A stretch of DNA of 64,000 bases from JBGAPI01 sp044221335. GTDB taxonomy: Bacteria > Pseudomonadota > Gammaproteobacteria > Xanthomonadales > Ahniellaceae. The stretch is taken from positions 1 to 64,000 of the forward strand of contig JBGAPI010000004.1 in assembly GCA_044221335.1 (NCBI GenBank). The letters run 5' to 3'. The notes under the pieces are model-generated. The model saw only the letters and a list, made by a program, of their open reading frames with translations, made no database searches and had not been told where the DNA came from. The position numbers and the translations under genes are program-made. Of this stretch, positions 54,209 to 62,667 are shown one piece after another (position 1 is the stretch's first letter; each line of letters starts with the position of its first letter).

Positions 54209-56840
54209 TCAGACACCGACGGGATTCGCCTTCCCCGCATCGATCCCATACAGCTTGATCGCCTTCGCGACATCGGACTTCTTCAGGGTGCCTTCCTCCG
54301 CCAGCGCCGCCACCGTCGCGTGGGCGATGTAGTTGCGGTCGACCTCGAAGAAGCGGCGCAGGTTGTCGCGGGTGTCGGAACGGCCGAAGCCGTCGGTGCC
54401 GAGCGCGGTGTAGCTCGCACCCTTCGGCAGGTAGGCGCGGATCTGTTCGGCGTAGAGCCGGACGTAGTCGGTGGCGCAGACGATCGGCCCCGCGCGGCCG
54501 CCGAGGCATTCGGCGATGTAGGAGGTGCGCGGCTTCTCCTCCGGATGGAGGCGGTTCCAGCGCTCGACGTCCGCGCCGTCGCGGCGCAACTCGATCATGC
54601 TCGGGCAGCTCCACAGGTCGCAGGTGACGCCGAAGTCCCGCTCCAGCATCTCGGCGGCCGCGATCACCTCGCGCAGGATCGTGCCGGACCCCATCAGCTG
54701 GGCCCGCGGCGTGGCTCCCTTGCCCTTCTTCGCCTCCTTGCCGCCGTCCTGCAGCAGGTACATGCCCTTGATGATCCCGGCCTCCGAACCCGCCGGCATC
54801 TCCGGGTGGCTGTAGTTCTCGTTCATCAGGGTGATGTAGTAGAAGACGTCCTCCTGCTCGGCCATCATCCGGTGCATGCCGTCCTGCAGGATCACCGCGA
54901 GCTCGTAGGAGAACGTCGGGTCGTAGCTGCGGCAATTCGGGATGCCACCGGAGAACAGGTGGGAGTGGCCGTCCTCGTGCTGCAGGCCCTCCCCGTTCAG
55001 CGTGGTGCGGCCGGCCGTGGCGCCGAGCAGGAAGCCCCGCGCGCGCATGTCGCCGGCCGCCCAGGCCATGTCGCCGACGCGCTGCATGCCGAACATCGAG
55101 TAGAAGATGTAGAACGGCAGCATCGCGACGTTGTTGGTGCTGTAGCTGGTCGCCGCGGCGAGCCACGAGGACATCGCGCCGGCCTCGGTGATGCCGTCCT
55201 GGATCACCTGCCCGGCCGCATCCTCGCGGTAGTACATCAGCTGGTCGGCGTCGACCGGCTTGTACAGCTGGCCCATCGGCGAGTAGATGCCGATCTGGCG
55301 GAACAGGCCTTCCATGCCGAAGGTGCGCGCCTCGTCGCAGACGATCGGCACCACCCGCGGACCGAGTTCCTTGTCGCGCAGCACGACGTTCAGCGCCTGC
55401 ACGAACACCATGGTGGTCGAGATCTCGCGCTCGCCGGAGGACTTCAGCAGGCGCTCCGAGCGCCGCGCGGCGCTCGGCCATGTACTTGACCTCGGGCGAG
55501 TCCGCGCCCGGATGGTAGTAGGGCACCTCGTCGAGCTTGTCGTCCGGCACGGGAACCTTGAAGCGGTCGCGGAAGGCCTTCAGCGCCGCGGTGTCCATCT
55601 TCTTCTGGCTGTGGGTGATGTTCTTGGCCTCGCCGGCCTCGCCCATGCCGTAGCCCTTGACGGTCTTCGCCAGGATCACCGTCGGCTGGCCCTTGTGGTG
55701 CTGCGCCGCGTGGTAGGCCGCGTAGACCTTGTGCGGATCGTGGCCGCCGCGATTGAGCCGCGCGATGTCCTCGTCGGACATCCGGGCGACCATCTCGCGG
55801 GTCTCCGGGTTCTTGCCGAAGAAATTCTCGCGGGTGTAGGCGCCGCCGAAGGCCTTGAAGTTCTGGTACTCGCCGTCGACGGTGTCGACCATCAGCTGGC
55901 GCAGCGCGCCGTTCTTGTCGGCGGCCAGCAGCGGATCCCACAGCGAACCCCAGACGACCTTGATGACGTTCCAGCCGGCGCCGCGGAACGAGCCCTCCAG
56001 TTCCTGGATGATCTTGCCGTTGCCGCGCACCGGGCCGTCCAGCCGCTGCAGGTTGCAGTTGATGACGAAGACGAGATTGTCGAGACGCTCGCGGCCGCCG
56101 AGCGAGATCGCCCCCAGCGATTCGGGCTCGTCGGACTCGCCGTCGCCCATGAAGCACCAGACCTTGCGATCGGAGGCCGGCAGCAGCCCGCGGTTCTCCA
56201 GGTACTTGAAGAAGCGCGCCTGGTAGATCGCGCCGATCGGGCCGAGTCCCATCGACACCGTCGGCACCTGCCAGAAGTCCGGCATCAGCCACGGATGCGG
56301 ATAGCTCGACACGCCCTTCTTGTCGACTTCCATCCGGTAGTGATCGAGCTGCTCGGCGGTCAGCCGGCCCTCGAGGAAGGCCCGCGCGTAGATGCCCGGC
56401 GCGCTGTGGCCCTGCACGTAGACGAGGTCACCCGGATGCGCGGCACTCGGAGCGCGCCAGAAGTGGTTGAAACCCACGTCGTACAGCGTCGCCGCCGAGG
56501 CGAAACTGGAGATGTGGCCGCCGAGTTCGCCCGGCTTGCGGTTGGCGCGCACCACGGTCGCCATCGCGTTCCAGCGCAGGATCGCGCGGATCTTCCATTC
56601 CAGCGTCTGGTCGCCCGGGCTCTTGGCCTCGGCGTGCGGCGGGATGGTGTTGACGTAGGACGTGGTGGGCGTGAACGGGATGTGGCCGCCGGCACGACGG
56701 GTCTCGTCGACCATCCGCTCGAGCAGGTAGTGCGCCCGTTCGGCGCCGTCGGCGTTGATCACCGCGGTCAGCGCCTCGATCCACTCGCGGGTCTCGACCG
56801 GATCGATGTCCGATCCCAGCATGTCCTTGGCGTTGCTCAT
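54209..56840 (-). pseudogene. aceE: Pyruvate dehydrogenase E1 component, internal deletion plus frameshift
   Basis: From ATG 56840 (after GGAGGGGAGCGCG) the frame encodes a normal homodimeric-type E1 N-terminus including the thiamine-diphosphate motif GDGESDE...NCN. It continues to AERRAALG at about 55460. The remainder, ERLLKSSGEREISTTMVFVQALNVV through AKAIKLYGIDAG, is in another frame and ends at 54209. Compared with E. coli AceE, about 20-23 residues (the linker before EISTT) are missing at the junction, besides the frame change. The junction lies in GGCGCTCGGAGCGCC, a 6-bp hairpin, at 55451-55466. The gene product as read would be inactive. aceF and lpd are not adjacent. Real deletion or collapsed assembly. 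Confidence 0.85.
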
Positions 56841-56904
56841 CGCGCTCCCCTCCCCGTCATCCGTGCGGTGCGTAGGGCACGGATGATACGCCGGGAGTCG
56901 ACAT

Positions 56905-56967
56905 GTAGGGCGGGCCCTGCCCGCGATGGCGAGGCGTTCCGGCGATGGCGGGCAGGGCCCGCCCTAC
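56905..56967. repeat. GTAGGGCG-type palindrome pair
   Basis: GTAGGGCGGGCCCTGCCCGC and GGCGGGCAGGGCCCGCCCTAC separated by a short GATGGCGAGGCGTTCC spacer. The right end carries the TAG (CTA 56964-56966) of the hydrolase gene. Confidence 0.8.
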
Positions 56968-57953
56968 GCGGTCAGGCGTTCGAGCAGATAGGTCTCGGCC
57001 CAGCTCTCCAGCGACCAGTCCGCGATGAAGCCGCAATGCCCGCCATGCTCGGCGACGTCGAGCAGCGTGGACGGCGACAGCCGCAGGGTGTCGAAGTCGC
57101 TGATCGGGATGATCGGGTCGTCCATCGCCGCCAGGATGTGGGTCTCGATCGTCATCTTCGACAGCCGGTCGCCGTGGATCGAGTAGCCGTCGAGGTAGTC
57201 GTTGAGCGAGGCGTAGTCGGTGTGGCGTTCGACCAGCTCCTCGGTGAGGCCGCGCATGTCGCGCTTCAGCGTCGCCTCGTCGAAGCGGTTCTGCTGCGGG
57301 AACAGCTCGGCCTTCTTGCGCAGCGACTCGCGCCACTTCAGCATGAAGTAGGCGTTGTAGAACCAGGGCGCGTCCTCGATCGCGGTCAGCACGTTGTGCG
57401 GCCGGATCGCCGGACAGATCGCGACGATGCGCTCGACCGGGATGCCGCGCGCCGGCGCATTCAATCCGACCCGCAGGGCGAAGTTGCCGCCGAGCGAGAA
57501 TCCGGCAAGCGCCAGCGGCCGCTGCGGGAACAGCTTCGCGATCGCCTCCACCGCGCCGATCACCTCGGCGAGCCGGCAGGAGTGGAACACCTCCTGGTTG
57601 AGGTGATGGGACTCGCCGTGGTCGCGGAAATTGAGCCGGAACACCGCGAGGCCGGCGCGGCGCAGGCGCCAGCCGACGTTGCGGATGTAGGAGGACTGCG
57701 CGCTCCCTTCCCAGCCGTGCAGCAGCACGACGAGGCCGCGCGGATAGGCACCGTCCGGCGGCGGCGAGAAGTAGCCCTGCAGGCGCACGCCGTCGCCGCA
57801 GTCGAGGATGTGCTCGGTCGAGACCTTCTCCAGCTCCTCGTGGCGCGCCCGGAACCACCAGCGGCGGAAGCCGCTGGAGGCCAGCATGGACTGCAGGTGC
57901 GGGTTGCGCAGCAGTCCTGAGGGCGAGAAGTCGGAGCGACTACGCTTGATCAT
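56964..57953 (-). CDS. YheT-type alpha/beta hydrolase
   Basis: A 329-residue protein of the YheT/EMB8 branch of alpha/beta hydrolases. The oxyanion region is VVLLHGWEGSAQSSYIRNVG, the nucleophile elbow is LAGFSLGGN, and the C-terminal catalytic residues lie in AAMDDPIIPISDF and EHGGHCGFI. It probably hydrolyses an ester or amide; substrate unknown. ATG at 57953 overlaps the plsC-like gene by 14 bases, so the pair is cotranscribed. Confidence 0.87.
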   Translation of the reverse strand: MIKRSRSDFSPSGLLRNPHLQSMLASSGFRRWWFRARHEELEKVSTEHILDCGDGVRLQGYFSPPPDGAYPRGLVVLLHGWEGSAQSSYIRNVGWRLRRAGLAVFRLNFRDHGESHHLNQEVFHSCRLAEVIGAVEAIAKLFPQRPLALAGFSLGGNFALRVGLNAPARGIPVERIVAICPAIRPHNVLTAIEDAPWFYNAYFMLKWRESLRKKAELFPQQNRFDEATLKRDMRGLTEELVERHTDYASLNDYLDGYSIHGDRLSKMTIETHILAAMDDPIIPISDFDTLRLSPSTLLDVAEHGGHCGFIADWSLESWAETYLLERLTA

Positions 57954-58824
57954 CGAGCAGTTCTTCGGCCAGGGGGTCGCGATCGTCGGTGGCGGGCTCC
58001 GCCGTGCTTTCGCGCGCCGCCCCCCGACGACGATCGACCAAGCCCAGTGCGCCCATGATCGCCGCACGGCTCGATTCCGCCAAGCGCCGGCGCCCGTCGG
58101 TGGCGACCGGCAGCGGCGCGAGGAACATCACTTCGGCCACGGTGGCGGGCTCGCCGAGCACCCGGAAGAAGTTCGCGAAGAAGCTCTCGTTCTCCCGGAA
58201 CGAGATCGCAAAGGTCGGCTGGCCGTCGCGGACGAAGCGCAACGCGACCGGCTGCGACTCGACCTGCGCGTCGACCGCCGCCTGGAAGATCCGGGCATGA
58301 AAGGTGCGCACGTGGTCGCCGCGGGCCGTGCCGCCCTCGGGAAACACCGCGACGGCTTCGCCGGCGCGCAGGCGCTCGACCATCACCTGGGCGACCGAGG
58401 CCAGCGACGCCGTGCTGCCGCGGCGATGGTAGATGGTGCCGGCGCGGCTCGCGAGCCAGCCGATCAGCGGCCAGCCGGCGATCTCGCTCTTGGCGACGAA
58501 GCAGGCCATCCGCTGGCTGTGGATCAGGTTGATGTCGAGCCAGGTCGCGTGGTTCGCGACCAGCAGCACGGCGCCGGGCTTGCACTGCCCGCTCGCGCGC
58601 ACCCGGATCCCGAACACCCGCATCAGCGTGCCCTGCCACCAGCGGCTCATCCGCTGGTCGAATCGTTCGCCGCCGGGCAGCCGGATCGCCGCCCCGAGCG
58701 GGTTGATCGTCAGCAGCACCAGCGGCAGCGCGACGCCGAGATGCAGCAGCAGCAACGGCCCGCGCAGCGCATAGCGCGCGGCGCGGCGAAGGCGACTGTC
58801 GGGGCGGGCGGCGTCGACGTTCAC
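57940..58824 (-). CDS. 1-acyl-sn-glycerol-3-phosphate acyltransferase (PlsC family)
   Basis: A 294-residue membrane-associated acyltransferase. Motif I NHATWLD (His92-x4-Asp97), motif III VFPEGGT and the hydrophobic N-terminal segment (about 22-45) are as expected. It would acylate lysophosphatidic acid or a related lipid. A 30-residue Arg/Glu/Asp-rich C-terminal tail (VDRRRGAARESTAEPATDDRD) extends past the usual end. GTG start at 58824. Overlaps the YheT-type hydrolase gene. Confidence 0.85.
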   Translation of the reverse strand: MNVDAARPDSRLRRAARYALRGPLLLLHLGVALPLVLLTINPLGAAIRLPGGERFDQRMSRWWQGTLMRVFGIRVRASGQCKPGAVLLVANHATWLDINLIHSQRMACFVAKSEIAGWPLIGWLASRAGTIYHRRGSTASLASVAQVMVERLRAGEAVAVFPEGGTARGDHVRTFHARIFQAAVDAQVESQPVALRFVRDGQPTFAISFRENESFFANFFRVLGEPATVAEVMFLAPLPVATDGRRRLAESSRAAIMGALGLVDRRRGAARESTAEPATDDRDPLAEELLDDQA

Positions 58825-58942
58825 GAGGGGCGGATCCGAAAGGGCGCGTATTCTGCCGCAAGAGGATAGGCCGGGGGCGATGGAGCCGGCGCTCTATGCG
58901 TGCTTTCCCTCAGGGCAGACGCTGCGCCTCGAACGCACGTTC

Positions 58943-59043
58943 GTAGGGCGGGCGGTGCCCGCCGACGTCACACCTCCTCGCGATGGCGGGTGGTGCCCGC
59001 CCGTATCTCACCTCCCCGTGATGGCGGGCAGTGCCCGCCCTAC
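58943..59043. repeat. triple GTAGGGCG-type palindrome cluster
   Basis: Three units: GTAGGGCGGGCGGTGCCCGCC, then GCGATGGCGGGTGGTGCCCG, then GTGATGGCGGGCAGTGCCCG ending CCCTAC, separated by CACCTCC-type spacers. It contains the TAG stop (CTA 59040-59042) of the following minus-strand gene. Confidence 0.8.
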
Positions 59044-59378
59044 GACAAGCGGATCAGATTGCCGCGCTGCGAGTGGCCGAACGCCGCGGCGACGAGATAG
59101 GCGAGCACCGGCACGACGATCGAAAGTGCCGCCATCCGGAGCACCGCACCGCCGTGGCCCTCGACCAGGGTCAGCGCCGCGACCAGCCACGCCGGGCCGA
59201 CGCCGGCAGCCATCGTGCCGACCGCACAGGCCGTCCAGCACAGCGGGATCGACATCGCGACCGCCCGCGAGAAGGCCTTCAGCCGGGTATAGCCCGCGGT
59301 CCGGCCGTAGCTCCAGCCGAACAGCGCCATCACGGCGATCGGGGCCAGGAACAGGGCACGCAGCAGCAGGATCGACAC
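59040..59378 (-). CDS. Small four-helix membrane protein of unknown function
   Basis: A 112-residue protein from GTG 59378, chosen because AGG lies eight bases ahead and the sequence VSILLLRALFLAPIAVMALFGW starts the first helix. Further helices: AVAMSIPLCWTACAVGTMAAGV, VLRMAALSIVVPVLAYLVAAAF. The upstream in-frame extension to 59471 is polar and arginine-rich and probably not coding. No family recognised. The stop codon is provided by a palindromic repeat. Confidence 0.55.
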   Translation of the reverse strand: MSILLLRALFLAPIAVMALFGWSYGRTAGYTRLKAFSRAVAMSIPLCWTACAVGTMAAGVGPAWLVAALTLVEGHGGAVLRMAALSIVVPVLAYLVAAAFGHSQRGNLIRLS

Positions 59379-59514
59379 GACACACCTCGTGGGTCTTGGC
59401 GTCCGCGGGATGCGTTCGCCGATGCCGGGGCACTCTAGGCGGTCGATCGCGGAGCGACCAGGAACCCGCAACGAGTGCCTCCGCCCACTCCATGAGGCGC
59501 GTTTCGCGCTACTT

Positions 59515-59538
59515 CAAGGCCGGCAAGTTCCGGCCTTG
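59515..59538. other. stem-loop
   Basis: Perfect 9-bp inverted repeat CAAGGCCGG / CCGGCCTTG with a 6-nt loop, downstream of srkA. No U tract. It may mark the transcript end; the rest of 59379-59635 shows nothing recognisable. Confidence 0.4.
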
Positions 59539-59635
59539 GCCGCTCGGTTCAGCGTCGCCGCCCGTGGAGCGGCCTCCGCGCCGCTCGCGGTTGATCGCGA
59601 CCGCGGAGAAACAGAGCGGCGGGCCGGGGCACGTT

Positions 59636-60592
59636 CTACCCGGCAGCGGACGCGATTGCGTCGGCGACGTCGGCGAGGTGCGTTTCCCAGTACTTCGATC
59701 CCGCCGCCCAGGGGAAGTTCAGCGGGAAGCTGGGATCGTCCCAACGCGCGGCGAGCCAGCCGGCGTAGTGGATCTGCCGCGACAGGGCCAGCGCCGGGAT
59801 CAGCGCCAGTTCGGCGCGGTCGAACTCGCGGAACTGCTCGTAGCCGTCGAGCAGCGCGTCGCGCTGTCGCTCGTCGCCGGTCATCAGCATCCACAGGTCC
59901 TGCACCGCCGGACCCGAGACGGCGTCGTCGAAGTCGACCAGGGTCGCTCCGGCGTCGGTGAACAGCACGTTCCCCGGATGGCAGTCGCCGTGCAGGCGCA
60001 GGTCGGCGCGCGGCGCGACCGCGCTCCACAGCGCGGCGATGTGCTGCCCGGCGGCGTCGACCAGGTCGGAATAGCGGCGCGCGAGGTGGCCGGGCAGCAG
60101 GTCCGAGCCCAGCACTTCGCGACGCGGCCGAGCGAGATCGCGCGGCAGGGGCAGGCGCGCCGCGAAACGCCGCCGAGCGCCGACCGCGTGCACCCGCGCC
60201 AGCGTGCGCCCCAGCCATTCGGCGGTCGCAGGCTGGTCGAGCTCCGGCGCGCGCCCGCCGCGGCGCGGGAACAGCGCGAATGCGAATCCGGCATGTTCGA
60301 AGCGGCGCACGCCGTCGAATGCCAGCGGCGCCACCACTGGGACCTCCGCATCCGCGAGCTCGACGCAGAACGCATGCTCTTCGTCGATTTGCGCCGCACT
60401 CCATCGCCCCGGGCGATAGAACTTCGCGATCACGAAGGAGCGGTCGTCGAGACCGATCTGGTAGACCCGGTTCTCGTAGCTGTTCAAGGCCAGCAGGCGG
60501 CCGTCGACCGCGAGACCGACGGCCTCGACCGCGTCGAGCACGACCTCGGGGGTCAGTGCATCGTAGGGATGACCCGCCGCCGGACCGTTCAA
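59636..60592 (-). CDS. srkA: SrkA/YihE-type stress response kinase
   Basis: A 318-residue protein kinase-like enzyme (aminoglycoside phosphotransferase fold). N-terminal LLALNSYENRVYQIGLDDRSFVIAKFYRPGRWSAAQI matches E. coli SrkA closely; catalytic loop LHGDCHPGNVLF and metal-binding VDFDDAVSGP are present. It counters oxidative or envelope stress-induced death in E. coli. No ATG is available; TTG at 60592 overlaps the previous stop in the form TTGA, giving nearly the family length (about 328), so a TTG start coupled to the upstream thioesterase is likely. Confidence 0.87.
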   Translation of the reverse strand: MNGPAAGHPYDALTPEVVLDAVEAVGLAVDGRLLALNSYENRVYQIGLDDRSFVIAKFYRPGRWSAAQIDEEHAFCVELADAEVPVVAPLAFDGVRRFEHAGFAFALFPRRGGRAPELDQPATAEWLGRTLARVHAVGARRRFAARLPLPRDLARPRREVLGSDLLPGHLARRYSDLVDAAGQHIAALWSAVAPRADLRLHGDCHPGNVLFTDAGATLVDFDDAVSGPAVQDLWMLMTGDERQRDALLDGYEQFREFDRAELALIPALALSRQIHYAGWLAARWDDPSFPLNFPWAAGSKYWETHLADVADAIASAAG

Positions 60593-61014
60593 GACGCCGT
60601 CACCACCGCCAGCGTGATCCGCGAGATGCAGCTGAGCCTGTCGGCATCGTCGACGATCCGGATCTCCCAGACCTGGGTGCTGCGGCCGAGATGCAGCGGT
60701 CGCGCGGTACCGGTGACGTGGCCTTCGCGTACCGCCCGCAGGTGATTGGCGTTGATCTCGAGGCCGACGGTGCGGCCGCCGTCCGGCGCCAGCGTCAGCC
60801 AGCCGGCGAGGCTGCCGAGCGTCTCCGCCAGCGCGACGTTGGCGCCGCCATGCAGAAGGCCGAAGGGTTGCACGGTGCGACTGTCGACGGGCATACGGCC
60901 CCGCAGGAAGTCGTCGCCGATCTCCGTGATCTCGATGCCGAGGGTCGCGTTCAGGGTGTTGGCCTGGCGGCTGTTCAAGGCGACGAGGTTGGTGGGCTTG
61001 TTCCAGATCGACAT
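60589..61014 (-). CDS. MenI/YdiI-like hotdog-fold acyl-CoA thioesterase
   Basis: A 141-residue hotdog protein. The sequence GDDFLRGRMPVDSRTVQPFGLLHGGANVALAETLGSLAG, with the catalytic Glu64, is very close to E. coli YdiI/MenI, and so is GLEINANHLRAVREGHVTGTARPLHLG. MenI hydrolyses 1,4-dihydroxy-2-naphthoyl-CoA in menaquinone synthesis, but other family members act on benzoyl- or phenylacetyl-type CoA; in an aerobic Xanthomonadales-like host the substrate is open. The next gene, srkA, overlaps it by 4 bases. Confidence 0.87.
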   Translation of the reverse strand: MSIWNKPTNLVALNSRQANTLNATLGIEITEIGDDFLRGRMPVDSRTVQPFGLLHGGANVALAETLGSLAGWLTLAPDGGRTVGLEINANHLRAVREGHVTGTARPLHLGRSTQVWEIRIVDDADRLSCISRITLAVVTAS

Positions 61015-61052
61015 CGGGACTCGTTCCGTCGTTGGGGTGTGGGGGTGGAGAC

Positions 61053-61274
61053 CTGGGGCTGAGGGCTGAGAGGTCAGCAAAAACAACATCCCGACATTGC
61101 GAGCGCAGCGACGCAATCCAGCGCCTTTGCTCTTGCTCCGACGCGACGAAGAGCAAAGGCGCTGGATTGCTTCGTCGTCGCTGCGCTCCTCCTCGCAACG
61201 ACGGGAGACGAGGGAACAATGCCTTCCATGAGTCCTGATCCCAGAGCCACGAGCCGCGGGCCCTGAGCCCTGAG
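61053..61274. repeat. heptamers, ~110-bp palindrome (copy 4), heptamers
   Basis: GGGGCTGAGGGCTGAG (61055-61070), the best-preserved long palindrome 61090-61205 (inner arms GCAATCCAGCGCCTTTGCTC / GAGCAAAGGCGCTGGATTGC) and GCGGGCCCTGAGCCCTGAGC (61256-61275). The same order (heptamer, palindrome, heptamer) as at 36282-36485. Confidence 0.75.
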
Positions 61275-61359
61275 CAAGAACGAAGCAGGACGGCCGTACC
61301 CCGAATCAACATCCCGAATTTCAGCCCACAGCGCAAAGCCCGATGCCCCCAGGCGCACC

Positions 61360-62352
61360 CTACCTCCGCCGCATCCACCACTCGGAGAGCCTGAGCAAGC
61401 CCTCATGCACCATCACCCGCGGGTGGTAGCCGAGATCGCGTTTCGCCGCACCGATGTTGTACCAGTGTGCGGTCGACAGCTGCTCGACGACGAACCGGGT
61501 GAGCGGCGGCTCGTCCTCGCGCTTCAGCAGCTTCCAGGTCAGTTCGCAGCCGGTGGCGAGGGCGTTGGCGAGCGGCAGCGGCAGACGGCGGCTGACCGGC
61601 GGCAGCGACGCCGCGCGCAGCATGCCGTTGATCATGTCGTCGAGCAGGATCGGCTCGCCGGAGCTGATGAAGTACGCGTGGCCGGCGCAGGGCGCGCCGG
61701 GCGCCAGGCGGTCGAGCGCGTTGAGATGAGCGTGGGCGGCATCGTCGATGTAGGTGACGTCGATCTTCTTCGGCACTTTGCCGACGAAGGCCAGCCGGCC
61801 GGCGCGGGCACGCTCGACGATCCGCGGCATCAGCTGCGGGTCGCCGGGCCCGTAGATCAGGTGCGGGCGCAGCGCGACCGTCGCGAGCCCCGGCCCGTTG
61901 GCCTTCAGCACGCGCTGCTCCGCGATCGCCTTGGTCGCCGGGTAGTGCGCGGAGAAATGCTCCGCGATCGGCGTCCGCTCGTCGACGCCCTCGAGGTCGC
62001 CGCCGGCGTGCACCACGCTCGGCGTCGAGGTGAACACCAGCCGCGGCACGTCGTTCATGAAGCACGCCGCGAGCAGCCGGTCGGTGCCGCTGACGTTCGA
62101 CTGGTAGTAGTCGTGCAGGTCGCCCCAGGCACCGGCCTTGGCGGCGCAATGGATCACCGCATCGCAACCGCGGGTGGCGTCCTGCATCGCCTCGAGGTTG
62201 TTGAGGTCGGTCTGGATCGCCTCGACGCCGGCCTTCTCCAGTTCCGGATAGCGGGTCCGCGCGACCCCGATCACCCGATCGCCCCGCGCCAGCAGTTGCT
62301 TCGCGATGGCGCTGCCGAGGAAGCCGCCGTAGCCGGTGACTAGGACTTTCAT
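61360..62352 (-). CDS. OleD-like 2-alkyl-3-oxoalkanoate reductase / NAD-dependent epimerase-type SDR
   Basis: A 330-residue extended SDR with NAD-binding motif TGYGGFLG (6-13) and catalytic Y-x-x-x-K in HYPATKAIAEQ. The sequence follows OleD of Stenotrophomonas/Xanthomonas closely: CDAVIHCAAKAGAWGDLHDYYQSNVSGTDRLLAAC, TSTPSVVH, ALRPHLIYGPGDPQLMPR and GEPILLDDMINGMLRA. OleD reduces the beta-keto intermediate in long-chain olefin synthesis. No oleA, oleB or oleC is in the window, so a 3-beta-HSD/epimerase role in another pathway is possible. The stop is a CCCTAC-type repeat end. Confidence 0.82.
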   Translation of the reverse strand: MKVLVTGYGGFLGSAIAKQLLARGDRVIGVARTRYPELEKAGVEAIQTDLNNLEAMQDATRGCDAVIHCAAKAGAWGDLHDYYQSNVSGTDRLLAACFMNDVPRLVFTSTPSVVHAGGDLEGVDERTPIAEHFSAHYPATKAIAEQRVLKANGPGLATVALRPHLIYGPGDPQLMPRIVERARAGRLAFVGKVPKKIDVTYIDDAAHAHLNALDRLAPGAPCAGHAYFISSGEPILLDDMINGMLRAASLPPVSRRLPLPLANALATGCELTWKLLKREDEPPLTRFVVEQLSTAHWYNIGAAKRDLGYHPRVMVHEGLLRLSEWWMRRR

Positions 62353-62410
62353 GCGTGTGGGCTTCGATGTTGCATCGTGGGCTGGTGATGTTAGCTGGGT
62401 CGATCGGCGA

Positions 62411-62440
62411 AGGGCCCAGGGCACGGGGCCCAGGGCCCAG
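62411..62440. repeat. GGGC-heptamer array
   Basis: AGGGCCCAGGGCACGGGGCC continuing CAGGGCCCAG: four 7-base units in the divergent gap between the OleD-like gene and rep. The remainder of 62441-62667 shows one further CCCTGGGCCC at 62584-62593 and nothing else I can identify. Confidence 0.65.
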
Positions 62441-62667
62441 CGAGACTGAGGTCGGAGTCACGACTTCGCTGTGTCATGGGCCGCTCCGCATCGACTCCTC
62501 CTGATTGGTCGCCACCCGACTTCACTCCCGACGTCGGAGGGGTCCGGAAAAGCGCTGCCGCCCCATCTGCCCCGGTCCCCCTGGACCCTGGGCCCTTGTT
62601 CGGCCGCCCCGCAGATGCCGAACCGCGACAAGCTAGACTCCGCGCCCCCGAAAGCCCCGGCACGACG

